A stretch of DNA of 14,912 nucleotides from an uncultured Moraxellaceae bacterium (GCA_937952925.1 CALFYA010000193.1:1-14912); one strand, 5' to 3'. Counted from the stretch's first letter, positions 6,462 to 13,460 are shown. Notes: a model not told the origin generated them from the sequence alone. A program made the numbers and translations.

Positions 6462-7679
6462 ATGAATTGGCGTACCCTCATCGCGGCAGGACTGCTGTCT
6501 GCCGTCTGCACCACCAGCGTCGTGGCCGCTCCGAGTGCAGCTCCTACGCTTGCTGCACCCAGCAGCGATTTGCTCAAGCGTACTCAAGCCTTACTCGACA
6601 AACCGGCCACATGGACAAAAATCCCCAAAGAAGTCACCTTGTGCCTGTATTCTCCCGATGGTATCAATGGCAAAGGCTTTCAGTATGCGCGGAGCTATCT
6701 GTCTGAGCTGCCCAAATACACCAAAATGGCGCAAGAGATTGGGATTGATTTCAATCTCAAAATGATTTCCCCCACCCAATTCAAAATTGATTTGGCTTCA
6801 CGCAAACTCAAACGCCAAGCCAGCACCGACGTATATTTTCGCGTCTATACCGACGAGCGTGTCGCCGCTGAAGACTTCAAAATCAAAAAATGCGATGGGA
6901 TTGCCATGAGCAATTTGCGCGCTCGTCAATTCAATCATTTTGTCGGCAGCCTTGATGCGATTGGTGCTGTGCCGTCCTATCAACATTTAACCGAAGTCAT
7001 CCAGTTGTTGGCCAAGCCTGAAATGGGCGAGTACATGGTCAACAAAGATTTTGAAATCACTGGTATTATTCCACTCGGTGCAGCCTATATCATGGTGCGT
7101 GACCGTGCCATCAACAGTCTAGCCAAAGCCGCAGGCAAAAAAGTCGCCGTGCTTGATTTCGACAAATCACAAGCCAAAATGGTACAGCGCGTCGGTGCCC
7201 AGCCCGTATCAGTTGATTTGTCCTCGATTGCAGGCAAATTCAACAATGGACAAGTCGATATCATGGCAGGGCCCGCCATCATTTTTAATCCCTTTGAACT
7301 GTACAAAGGCATGACCGACAACAACACCGGCAAAATCAAAGGAGCCATTGTTCGCTTCCCCCTGATCCAAGTGACGGGCGTGATGATGATGCACCGCAAC
7401 CGCTTCCCCGATGGCATGGGGCAGTTGGTGCGTGAATATGCCGCAACTCAGCTGGCGCCTGCCTATCAATTTGTCGATGACACCGAAAAAGAAATCGATC
7501 CCAAATATTGGATGGACATTCCCGATGTAGACAAAGTGGGCTATGTCAAACTGATGCGTGAAGCACGCATGGACATGACCAAAGAAGGCTTTTATCACCC
7601 CAAAATGATGAGCCTGCTCAAAAAAGTCCGTTGTAAAATCACGCCAAGCCATTACGAGTGCAGTCTCAACGACGAATAA
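6462..7679 (+). CDS. Exported solute-binding-like protein, paralogue 3 of 3 (extended N-terminal half)
   Basis: The 405-residue protein has a signal peptide of about 1-22 (MNWRTLIAAGLLSAVC.. VVA before APSAAP). I chose the ATG at 6462 because AGGA lies eight bases upstream; earlier in-frame ATGs at 6426 and 6453 fall inside the terminator or too near the ribosome binding site. Compared with paralogues 1 and 2 it carries about 35 extra residues before the first conserved Cys (C61) and roughly 35-40 inserted residues between CLYSPDG and the VYTDERVAAEDF block, rich in Lys and Phe. After that it aligns closely with paralogue 2: MSNLRARQFN, FVGSLDAIGAVPSY, PLGAAYIMVRDRAIN, GKFNNGQVDIMAGPAIIF, YWMDIPDVDKVGYVKLM, KVRC...YECSLNDE. 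Cysteines C61, C144, C391 and C400 are retained. The insertion suggests a different ligand or partner. No terminator is evident between it and erpA. Confidence 0.75.
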   Translation: MNWRTLIAAGLLSAVCTTSVVAAPSAAPTLAAPSSDLLKRTQALLDKPATWTKIPKEVTLCLYSPDGINGKGFQYARSYLSELPKYTKMAQEIGIDFNLKMISPTQFKIDLASRKLKRQASTDVYFRVYTDERVAAEDFKIKKCDGIAMSNLRARQFNHFVGSLDAIGAVPSYQHLTEVIQLLAKPEMGEYMVNKDFEITGIIPLGAAYIMVRDRAINSLAKAAGKKVAVLDFDKSQAKMVQRVGAQPVSVDLSSIAGKFNNGQVDIMAGPAIIFNPFELYKGMTDNNTGKIKGAIVRFPLIQVTGVMMMHRNRFPDGMGQLVREYAATQLAPAYQFVDDTEKEIDPKYWMDIPDVDKVGYVKLMREARMDMTKEGFYHPKMMSLLKKVRCKITPSHYECSLNDE

Positions 7680-7769
7680 AAGCATAGGGCTTGAAACTCA
7701 CATGCAGCCCCTCCATCTTTGTGGCATGCTATCGTTGCAAAATCAGCCCAAAGATGAGAGGAGGTTGTC

Positions 7770-8105
7770 ATGAATGCACCTGCATTAATTTTGACCGATC
7801 GTGCGGCTCACAAGGTTCGCCAGCTGCGTGAAGGGGAAGACAATAACGCCCTGATGTTACGGGTCTACGTCACCGGTGGTGGCTGTTCGGGCTTCTCCTA
7901 CGGCTTTACCTTTGCCGATGCAGCCAATGACGACGATGCTCGCTTCGACAATGGCGATGTCGCAATGTTGGTCGATTCCTTGAGTTATCAATATCTTGTT
8001 GGTTCTGAAGTTGATTATTTAGAAGGTCTTGAAGGCTCTCGCTTTATTGTTAAAAATCCTAATGCAACCACCACATGTGGCTGTGGTTCCTCGTTTTCTA
8101 TTTAA
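7770..8105 (+). CDS. erpA: Iron-sulfur cluster insertion protein ErpA
   Basis: The 111-residue cytosolic A-type Fe-S carrier receives Fe-S clusters from the assembly machinery and hands them to apo-enzymes, classically including the isoprenoid-pathway enzymes IspG/IspH. The three cluster-binding cysteines are present: C39 in GGGCSGF, and C103 and C105 in TTCGCGSSF near the C-terminus. Length and motif spacing match ErpA (about 110-115 aa) and the N-terminal LTDRAAHKVRQL pattern fits. IscA/SufA have the same motif set, but the DYLEGLEGSRFIVKNPNA segment is typical of ErpA. The GAGGAGG ribosome binding site at 7759-7765 is strong. A terminator follows directly. Confidence 0.93.
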   Translation: MNAPALILTDRAAHKVRQLREGEDNNALMLRVYVTGGGCSGFSYGFTFADAANDDDARFDNGDVAMLVDSLSYQYLVGSEVDYLEGLEGSRFIVKNPNATTTCGCGSSFSI

Positions 8106-8121
8106 AAAAACTAAATAATAA

Positions 8122-8144
8122 AAGGGCTAATCAAGCCCTTTTTT
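8122..8144 (+). terminator. Rho-independent terminator of erpA
   Basis: Stem AAGGGCT (8122-8128) / AGCCCTT (8134-8140) with a five-base loop is followed by TTTTTT. It lies 17 bases after the erpA stop. Confidence 0.9.
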
Positions 8145-8524
8145 CATTTTGTTTTTGGACGAACCCATAATGATAAAGGTGTACATTAAATATATTTTTA
8201 ATCAAAATTGACAATAACAGCTTAAATAAAAAGATGCATTTTTTTTAGAGGAATTAAGTAAATCTGATTGACCCTCGAAATAAATGCCATTAAATTAACC
8301 ATGGGAATCAGAGAATGAGCTAGTGAAAGGCGCAGGGAACGTGGGCAAATGCTGCCTAAAATCTTAAGCGTGTTTAAAACTGGTCTATTGAAAACATCTA
8401 TTCCGATGTGCTGCCATAACTGAAAGACAAACGGTTGTCAGTGGTTCATTGGGGTTATAAAAATGTTTTATTCCTGATCATCCCACGACATATTTTGCAA
8501 AAAACGATTGCAAGGAGCAACATC
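8145..8524 (+). promoter_or_regulatory. Long leader/promoter region of the roadblock-GTPase module
   Basis: About 380 bases carry no convincing gene. The best promoter is TTGTCA (8435-8440) and TATAAA (8456-8461), 15 bases apart, about 60 bases before the start of the next gene. The -35 overlaps an inverted repeat GACAA-N4-TTGTC (8426-8439) that could be an operator. An AT-rich near-palindrome ATTAAA..TTTAAT lies near 8185-8202. The first half is very AT-rich; nothing else stands out. Confidence 0.4.
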
Positions 8525-8884
8525 ATGGCAAAATTATCACTGGATCCATTAACCAGTATTGACGGTTTCGTGGCAGCAGCACTGGTTGACGGTGATAGCG
8601 GTCTGGCTTTGGCAGCAGTAGGCGGTGGGAGCATCGATTTGGAGCTGGCTGCTGCAGGTAACACTGAAGTCGTCCGCGCCAAGCGTAAGGTGGCAGGTGC
8701 TTTGCGTCTCAACGACACCATTGAAGACATCCTGATCACCTTGGGCAAGCAGTACCACCTGATTCGTCCACTCGACCGCAATGACAAGCTGTTTTTGTAT
8801 TTGGTACTTGATCGTGCCAAATCCAACTTGGCGATGTCGCGTCACGAACTCAAAAGCTTCGAGAAAGAACTCGATTTCTCCTAA
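8525..8884 (+). CDS. Small roadblock/LC7-like protein
   Basis: The 119-residue soluble protein has no signal peptide or membrane segment. I chose the ATG at 8525 because AAGGAG (8512-8517) sits seven bases upstream; a longer frame back to 8435 has no such site. The pattern SIDGFVAAALVDGDSGLALA, then a helix (ELAAAGNTEVVRAKRKVAGAL), two central strands (DTIEDILITLG, QYHLIRPL), LFLYLVLDRAKSNLAMSRHEL and a final helix fits a single Roadblock/LC7-fold domain. Such proteins act as dimeric partners, and often GAPs, of Ras-like GTPases, as MglB does for MglA. The 180-degree fit is by pattern only, not by residue identity. The genes downstream encode a GTPase and another roadblock protein, which supports a joint role. 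It is separated from them by a 123-base gap with a hairpin and a possible promoter, so expression may be uncoupled or at a different level. Confidence 0.62.
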   Translation: MAKLSLDPLTSIDGFVAAALVDGDSGLALAAVGGGSIDLELAAAGNTEVVRAKRKVAGALRLNDTIEDILITLGKQYHLIRPLDRNDKLFLYLVLDRAKSNLAMSRHELKSFEKELDFS

Positions 8885-8903
8885 TTCACCGTCGTCGATA
8901 CTC

Positions 8904-8937
8904 GGCAGTACGGCGGATCGTTGATCCGCCAGCTGCC
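8904..8937 (+). other. Stable hairpin between the roadblock gene and the next gene
   Basis: GGCGGATC (8912-8919) and GATCCGCC (8923-8930) form a perfect 8-bp stem, extended after a small internal loop by GGCAG (8904-8908) / CTGCC (8933-8937). No T-run follows, so it is unlike an intrinsic terminator. It may protect the 3' end of the upstream message, weaken read-through or help Rho-dependent termination. Confidence 0.55.
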
Positions 8938-8945
8938 AGCTGATT

Positions 8946-9000
8946 TGCCTGTCATATACAAAACCTGCATTCTGTTATACAGGCATAATAGAACAGGAGG
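8946..9000 (+). promoter_or_regulatory. Inverted repeat and extended -10 promoter before the winged-helix gene
   Basis: TGCCTGT (8946-8952) and ACAGGCA (8979-8985) form an inverted repeat with centres 33 bases apart. It overlaps an extended -10-like element TGTTATACA (8973-8981) with no good -35. A strong AGGAGG (8995-9000) ribosome binding site follows, eight bases (including CAAAA) before the ATG at 9008. The repeat could be an operator, possibly for the winged-helix protein itself. Confidence 0.38.
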
Positions 9001-9007
9001 TTCAAAA

Positions 9008-9976
9008 ATGTCAGCTAACCCTAAATCTATCCTCAATATTGCTATTGTGGGGCTGAGTGTTGCCAATATGGTAGCCTTACGCCAACATGTCCGTCATATT
9101 ATCCCAGAAAGCCAAGACATTAATTGGGCAAATATGGCTGAGCCAGAATTGGATTTATTGATTATTGATACCGATTTTGTGCAAGCGCGTAGTATACAAA
9201 AGATTCTGTCGTATCGCCCCGTTCCAGTGCTGAAAATTGCACGCAATAGTGGCTGTGAAGGTAAACTAATTGATGACACCTTACACTTACCGATTAGTCG
9301 TATTGACGAGTTGAGTGCGTGGGTGCAAGACAAATTATTACAGGCGGAGCCTGTTGCCACAGCAGCTGCCATCGATACAGCACCTCGGGTGACAGCGGTA
9401 ACGCCTGATCGTCATTTGTTTGAGCGTTTACACAGTAAGACACTTGGCATGGTCAAATTAATTGATGCACGCGGGGTGGTCGGTATTGCCGATACCAATC
9501 AAGAGCTATTTTGGACAGTAGATGATCGTCGCAATCATGTCACCATCGACCATACCTTAGGTTTAACCCATTCGACCCGTCGTGATTTGCAGGATGTGCA
9601 TACGATGCCGATGGATTTGCGTCAATGGCTCTGGCAAACCGTCTGGCATTCGCCATTTTATGCCTCGTTGGTCTCGCCTGCAGATCATGTGCGCTTATTG
9701 TCATGGCCACAGCCTGCTGCTGATCAAGATCGTCGGGATGTGCTACGCATGTCTGCCTATTTGCAACAACAAAGTAGTAGTATTCATCAAGTGGCTGAAC
9801 ATACCAAAATGCCGTTATCACGAGTTCAGCACTTTGCATCCGCACTGATTGCCGCAGGTTTGGCCGAAACAGTGCCAGAGGAACAAATTGTCATTGCACA
9901 ACAGCCCAATCCTGTAAAAGAATCGGCAGGCTGGCGAGGATTGTTATCCAAATTACGCAATCAGTTTGGTTTATAA
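9008..9976 (+). CDS. Two-domain regulator: degenerate receiver-like N-terminus, winged-helix-like C-terminus
   Basis: The 322-residue soluble protein starts at the ATG after AGGAGG. Residues 10-110 alternate strands and helices like a response-regulator receiver: IAIVG (11-15), LDLLIIDTDF (49-57), PVPVLKIAR (72-79) and LHLPIS (92-97). The acidic pair usual after strand 1 and the conserved lysine are missing, although D54 or D56 sits where a phosphoacceptor would be, so it is probably phosphorylation-independent. A variable linker (112-140) leads to a middle part of unknown fold (140-240). Residues 243-292 (DVLRMSAYLQQQSSSIHQVAEHTKMPLSRVQHFASAL.. split as two helices and a wing) look like a winged helix, as in CvnC/DUF742 proteins encoded with CvnD GTPases in actinobacteria. 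The next gene, 45 bases on, is the GTPase, so the protein is likely its effector or assembly partner; DNA binding is possible but unproven. I do not recognise a named gene. Confidence 0.6.
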   Translation: MSANPKSILNIAIVGLSVANMVALRQHVRHIIPESQDINWANMAEPELDLLIIDTDFVQARSIQKILSYRPVPVLKIARNSGCEGKLIDDTLHLPISRIDELSAWVQDKLLQAEPVATAAAIDTAPRVTAVTPDRHLFERLHSKTLGMVKLIDARGVVGIADTNQELFWTVDDRRNHVTIDHTLGLTHSTRRDLQDVHTMPMDLRQWLWQTVWHSPFYASLVSPADHVRLLSWPQPAADQDRRDVLRMSAYLQQQSSSIHQVAEHTKMPLSRVQHFASALIAAGLAETVPEEQIVIAQQPNPVKESAGWRGLLSKLRNQFGL

Positions 9977-10021
9977 GTACCATTGGTGGATCAGTCCGTC
10001 ACCAATGCAAGGAAGTAAGGT

Positions 10022-10561
10022 ATGCAGCGTCACAAAATCGTCTTTGGCGGTGCGATGGGGGCAGGCAAATCTCAGGCCATTTCATCGTTGTCTGAGATCA
10101 AAGTACTCTCGACTGAGGCCTTCAACACTGATGATGCGGCTCATAGTAAGCTATTGACCACCGTAGGCATCGACTATGGTGAAATCAGCTTAGATGCCGA
10201 GACTCGAATTGGTTTGTACGGGACACCCGGACAGACCCGTTTTAGTTTTTTGTGGCCAATTATTGCCAAAGGCTCACTTGGCGTGATCATCTTGGTCGAT
10301 CATACAGCGCAAAATCCGCTCACAGATTTGTCCATATATATCGAGGCATTTGGCAAAACATCAGATAACCTGATTATTGGGGTCACGCACATCGACCAGC
10401 GTCCAGATCGCCCCACCTCCATTTATCGGGATTGGTTGCATCAGCAAGGTCGTACCTATCCCTTGTTCTTTATTGATGCGCGTCAGCGTGAAGATGTGTT
10501 GTTGTTAATCGAAACCATGATTGCTTCCTTGGAGGCACAATTGGGTTCTATGGGCTCTTAA
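10022..10561 (+). CDS. Ras-like/MglA-like small GTPase (CvnD-type)
   Basis: The 179-residue soluble GTPase acts as a molecular switch. The P-loop is GAMGAGKS (10-17). A conserved SSLSEIKVLSTE stretch follows, then the switch I region TTVGIDYGEI (47-55). The G3 motif is GTPGQTRF (67-74): glycine replaces the Asp of classical DxxG, as is usual in the GTPGQ group with Streptomyces CvnD and relatives. The base-recognition motif is degenerate (THID, 122-125, for NKxD) and G5 is DAR (152-154), so nucleotide specificity should be tested. Length is that of a bare G domain with no lipidation signal or membrane helix. Q71 follows the G3 glycine as in Ras Q61, so intrinsic hydrolysis may be possible. 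It lies 45 bases after the winged-helix gene and 14 bases before a Roadblock gene, matching MglA-MglB and CvnB-CvnD pairings. The output pathway is unknown; polarity, type IV pilus function or transcription are guesses. Confidence 0.85.
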   Translation: MQRHKIVFGGAMGAGKSQAISSLSEIKVLSTEAFNTDDAAHSKLLTTVGIDYGEISLDAETRIGLYGTPGQTRFSFLWPIIAKGSLGVIILVDHTAQNPLTDLSIYIEAFGKTSDNLIIGVTHIDQRPDRPTSIYRDWLHQQGRTYPLFFIDARQREDVLLLIETMIASLEAQLGSMGS

Positions 10562-10575
10562 TATAGGAATTGAAG

Positions 10576-11010
10576 ATGAACGCTATGTCATCGACAGGAC
10601 GTCGGGCACCGTCTCCCACTTTTATTGATGCTGCACGTCATCAAATCCGTGATTTGATGATGGCAGTCCCTGGTATTGACAGTGTATTGCTCTCATCAAC
10701 CGACGGATTTGAGTTGGTTTCGGTGTATAAGCGCAGTTCGCTAGAAGGCGGTAAGATGGCCGCTGTCAGTAGCTCGATCTTGGCATTGGTTGAAGCATTC
10801 TTAGGTGAAATTGACTTAAATGGCTGTCAGTCACTCACCTTAGAAGCCGAAAATGGCAAAGCACTGATCAGTGCCATTCCTGCCCCCCATCACCCAATGG
10901 TGTTGGTGATTGTCACATCACCAACCGTGCTGCTTGGCCATGTGATGCATGCCACGCGCCATACCATTCAGCGTCTCAACCAACTTGATCAGCAAATGCA
11001 TCGCCATTAA
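10576..11010 (+). CDS. Roadblock/LC7 domain protein (MglB/CvnB-like)
   Basis: The 144-residue protein starts at the ATG at 10576, seven bases after AGGA; a TTG six bases earlier is less likely. A polar N-terminal tail (1-20) leads to one Roadblock/LC7 domain: helix FIDAARHQIRDLMMAV, strand SVLLSSTDGFELVSVY, helix KMAAVSSSILALVEAFL, strands QSLTLEAEN and KALISAIPA, MVLVIVTS, and a final helix ending QRLNQLDQQM. The 'GIDSVLLSSTDGFEL' opening is characteristic of MglB/CvnB proteins, which dimerise and bind a partner GTPase, in some cases stimulating its hydrolysis. It is the last gene of the tightly spaced set 9008-11010, 14 bases after the GTPase. An inverted repeat spans the stop codon and the gene converges on anmK. 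Confidence 0.85.
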   Translation: MNAMSSTGRRAPSPTFIDAARHQIRDLMMAVPGIDSVLLSSTDGFELVSVYKRSSLEGGKMAAVSSSILALVEAFLGEIDLNGCQSLTLEAENGKALISAIPAPHHPMVLVIVTSPTVLLGHVMHATRHTIQRLNQLDQQMHRH

Positions 11011-11018
11011 GCGATGCA
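10997..11018. other. Hairpin spanning the Roadblock stop codon, between convergent genes
   Basis: TGCATCGC (10997-11004) and GCGATGCA (11011-11018) form a perfect 8-bp stem whose loop contains the TAA stop. No T-run follows on either strand. It may end or stabilise transcripts of both convergent genes, but it is not a typical intrinsic terminator. Confidence 0.45.
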
Positions 11019-11020
11019 GA

Positions 11021-12130
11021 TCAAGGCAGATATAACCCCCCGAGCATCCGATAACCGACAGCACCCGTCACACTCGGCAAGTTGCCCGACTGGTGCTGTA
11101 AGCGGCGCTTCGCCAACCACGCAAATGCAGTGGCTTCCACCCATGTTGGTGCAAGGCCGCCATCAGCGGTGCTTTTGAGTTGCCATGTCGGTAGTGCCAT
11201 CGAGAGAGCTTGCCAAAGCGTCTGATTCAATGCACCACCACCACACAACCACAGCTCACCCTGAGCCAATCCCGTCTGTACCACTGCATCTGCCACACTT
11301 TGAGCGGTCAATTGCAACAAGGTACGCTGAACATCAACTGCGGTATAGGCCGATTGCTGCTGCAACACCTCATTAAGCCAACCCACATGAAAGTCTTCAC
11401 GTCCGGTACTTTTGGGGTGGGGATGCGCAAAATACGGATGCGTGAGCATGGTGTTGAGCAACGGCTTAATCACCTGTCCTTGCGCCGCCCAAGCACCATC
11501 TTGATCAAAGCTGTGTCCGGTATGCCGTAAGCACCATGCGTCCATCAACAAATTGGCAGGGCCAGTATCAAACCCATACACCGCATCCGGTTGATTGGCG
11601 GGTAACACACTAATATTGGCAATCCCACCCAAATTGAGAATCACCCGATGAATCTGCGCATCTTGCAAGATGGCTTGATGAAATGCGGGAACAAGGGGTG
11701 CGCCTTGACCACCAGCCGCCACATCGCGCCGCCGAAAATCAGCCACCACAGGCAGACCCGTCAACTCCACGATCAGATTGGGATCACCAATTTGCAAACT
11801 AAATCCTGCTTGTGGCCGGTGCCGGATGGTTTGCCCATGACAACCAATCGCAGCAATCTGAGTGCGATCAAGCTGATGTTGCTCAATCAGTTGGTTGATG
11901 CCTGCCGCCACCACACGCGCATATGCCACTTCCGCACGACCCATCCGCTCAATTTCATCGGCGCCAGATTGGGTCAATGCCAACAATTGCTCACGTAAAT
12001 CGGTCGGAAAATCGACCGTCAAACTCGCATGCAGTTGTAGTGGATCAAACGACACCGCCACCAGATCAATCGCGTCAAGGCTCGTCCCCGACATCACCCC
12101 GATATACAGTGCGTGGCTGATGTTGTTCAT
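11021..12130 (-). CDS. anmK: Anhydro-N-acetylmuramic acid kinase
   Basis: The 369-residue cytosolic enzyme phosphorylates anhydro-N-acetylmuramic acid released by cell-wall turnover, with hydrolytic opening of the 1,6-anhydro ring, giving MurNAc-6-phosphate for peptidoglycan recycling. Family blocks seen are the N-terminal YIGVMSGTSLDAIDLV (ATP-binding), VLNLGGIANISVLP, YGFDTGPANLLMDAWC, STGREDFHVGWL and the late LWLCGGGALN. The length equals that of E. coli AnmK as I recall it. The start at 12130 (MNNISHALYIG) was chosen because GCAGGGA lies just upstream and because the conserved family sequence begins there; the frame stays open further back into tyrS but that part reads antisense to a real gene. 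It diverges from tyrS over a 73-base gap. Confidence 0.94.
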   Translation of the reverse strand: MNNISHALYIGVMSGTSLDAIDLVAVSFDPLQLHASLTVDFPTDLREQLLALTQSGADEIERMGRAEVAYARVVAAGINQLIEQHQLDRTQIAAIGCHGQTIRHRPQAGFSLQIGDPNLIVELTGLPVVADFRRRDVAAGGQGAPLVPAFHQAILQDAQIHRVILNLGGIANISVLPANQPDAVYGFDTGPANLLMDAWCLRHTGHSFDQDGAWAAQGQVIKPLLNTMLTHPYFAHPHPKSTGREDFHVGWLNEVLQQQSAYTAVDVQRTLLQLTAQSVADAVVQTGLAQGELWLCGGGALNQTLWQALSMALPTWQLKSTADGGLAPTWVEATAFAWLAKRRLQHQSGNLPSVTGAVGYRMLGGLYLP

Positions 12131-12203
12131 GGTCGATCCCTGCAAGAAGCCAAAAAAAAAGTTAGTATATCGCGCAATTTGACTTTGTAATGTTGAGATC
12201 GTC
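12131..12203. promoter_or_regulatory. Divergent anmK-tyrS promoter region
   Basis: The 73-base gap must contain or overlap promoters for both genes. It has a run of nine A (12152-12160) and AT-rich DNA (TTAGTATAT near 12162-12170). No clear -35/-10 pair was assigned and no T-box-like or hairpin leader fits in the space before tyrS. Confidence 0.35.
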
Positions 12204-13415
12204 ATGGCGACATTTTTATCAGCAGCCGAGCAGCTTGCGCTGATCGAACGCGGCACTAGCGACATTATTTCGCGGGAAGACTTACTGAAAAAACTCGAAC
12301 AAAACCGCCCGCTGCGCATCAAAGCAGGCTTTGATCCCACCGCACCCGATCTACATTTTGGCCATACCGTCCTGATCAATAAGCTGCGCACCTTCCAAGA
12401 GCTAGGCCACGAGGTGTATTTTTTGATTGGTGACTACACGGGTATGATCGGCGACCCCACCGGCAAAAGTGCCACCCGTCCGCCGCTCACCCGTGAGCAA
12501 GTGGTCGAAAACGCCAAAAGCTACCAAGAGCAAGTCTTTAAGATTTTAGATCCGGCCAAAACCCAAGTGGTGTTTAACAGCCAATGGTTTGACCAAATGT
12601 CGGCAGCCGACATGATTCGCTTGGCCAGTCAGCAAACCGTCTCGCGCATGATGGAGCGCAACGACTTTAGCAAACGCTTTAGCGAAGAACAGCCGATTGC
12701 CATCCACGAATTTTTATATCCCCTCGTACAAGGTTACGACTCGGTCGCCCTCAATGCTGATGTCGAATTGGGTGGCACCGATCAAACCTTCAACTTGCTA
12801 ATGGGGCGCACCCTACAAAGCCGCTACGGTCAAGCGCCACAAGTGTGCATCACTGTCCCGATCTTAGAAGGTTTAGACGGCGTGCAAAAAATGTCCAAAT
12901 CCTTGGGCAACTATATTGGCGTACATGACAGCGCCGGTAGCATGTATCAAAAAATTCTCTCCATGCCCGATAGCTTGATTCCGCGTTACTTCGAATTGCT
13001 CAGCTTCCGCAGCATGGATGAGGTCAACGACTTGCTCGCCCAAATGCAGCAAGGCCGTAACCCACAAGACATCAAGCGTGAACTCGCCATCGAATTGATC
13101 ACTCGTTTTCACAACGCCGATGCTGCTGCCAACGCCCACAAAAGTGCAGGCAACCGCATCATCGACGGTGAACTGCCCGAAGACATGCCCGAAGTGACCC
13201 TGTCTTTAGAAGGCCAAGCTCAACTGTTTATCACTAGCGTAGTGTCGCGCGCAGGTCTCACCAAAAATGCCGCACAAGCCAAAGACGCTTTGGCGCGTGG
13301 TGCAGTCAAGGTCGACGGTCACGTGATTGATGCCAGCTTTACCTTGAGTGAAGGTCAAGTCGTCGTCATTCAAGCTGGTAAAAAAGCCATTGCCCGCGTC
13401 AGCGTTGTCGCCTAA
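12204..13415 (+). CDS. tyrS: Tyrosyl-tRNA synthetase
   Basis: The 403-residue class I aminoacyl-tRNA synthetase charges tRNA-Tyr with tyrosine in the cytosol. The HIGH-type motif is HFGH (51-54) and the KMSKS motif is intact (229-233). Tyrosine- and ATP-site blocks are visible: AGFDPTAPDLHFGH, YFLIGDYTGMIGDPTGKS (72-89), VQGYDSVALNADVELGGTDQ (175-194). A C-terminal S4-like RNA-binding domain (about 340-400) has AQAKDALARGAVKVDGHVI. The HFGH/KMSKS combination is that of the TyrZ-type clade rather than the E. coli TyrS type with KFGKT. The start at 12204 fits the family; the ribosome binding site (GAG) is weak. The gene lies codirectional with and upstream of the rRNA operon. Confidence 0.96.
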   Translation: MATFLSAAEQLALIERGTSDIISREDLLKKLEQNRPLRIKAGFDPTAPDLHFGHTVLINKLRTFQELGHEVYFLIGDYTGMIGDPTGKSATRPPLTREQVVENAKSYQEQVFKILDPAKTQVVFNSQWFDQMSAADMIRLASQQTVSRMMERNDFSKRFSEEQPIAIHEFLYPLVQGYDSVALNADVELGGTDQTFNLLMGRTLQSRYGQAPQVCITVPILEGLDGVQKMSKSLGNYIGVHDSAGSMYQKILSMPDSLIPRYFELLSFRSMDEVNDLLAQMQQGRNPQDIKRELAIELITRFHNADAAANAHKSAGNRIIDGELPEDMPEVTLSLEGQAQLFITSVVSRAGLTKNAAQAKDALARGAVKVDGHVIDASFTLSEGQVVVIQAGKKAIARVSVVA

Positions 13416-13428
13416 ATTGTGATCATCA

Positions 13429-13455
13429 CCTCTACATCCACAACGGGTGTAGAGG
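13429..13455 (+). promoter_or_regulatory. Hairpin that covers the ribosome binding site of the next gene
   Basis: CCTCTACATCC (13429-13439) pairs with GGGTGTAGAGG (13445-13455) over 11 bp with one G-T pair and a five-base loop. The 3' arm contains AGAGG of the Shine-Dalgarno AGAGGA (13451-13456), five bases from the ATG at 13461. If it forms in the mRNA it should block initiation. It could also end the tyrS message, but no T-run follows. Confidence 0.65.
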
Positions 13456-13460
13456 ACAGC

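Noticed and set aside
8435..8524. Longer N-terminus for the first roadblock-like gene
   Set aside because: It would overlap the proposed promoter and lacks a ribosome binding site; the ATG at 8525 has AAGGAG at good spacing.
8921..9007. Longer N-terminus for the receiver/winged-helix gene
   Set aside because: It would translate the hairpin and the AGGAGG ribosome binding site; the ATG at 9008 is well placed.
12131..12391. Extension of the anmK reading frame upstream of its start
   Set aside because: The added residues read antisense to the tyrS N-terminus and are not AnmK-like. The conserved AnmK sequence begins at 12130 after a ribosome binding site.
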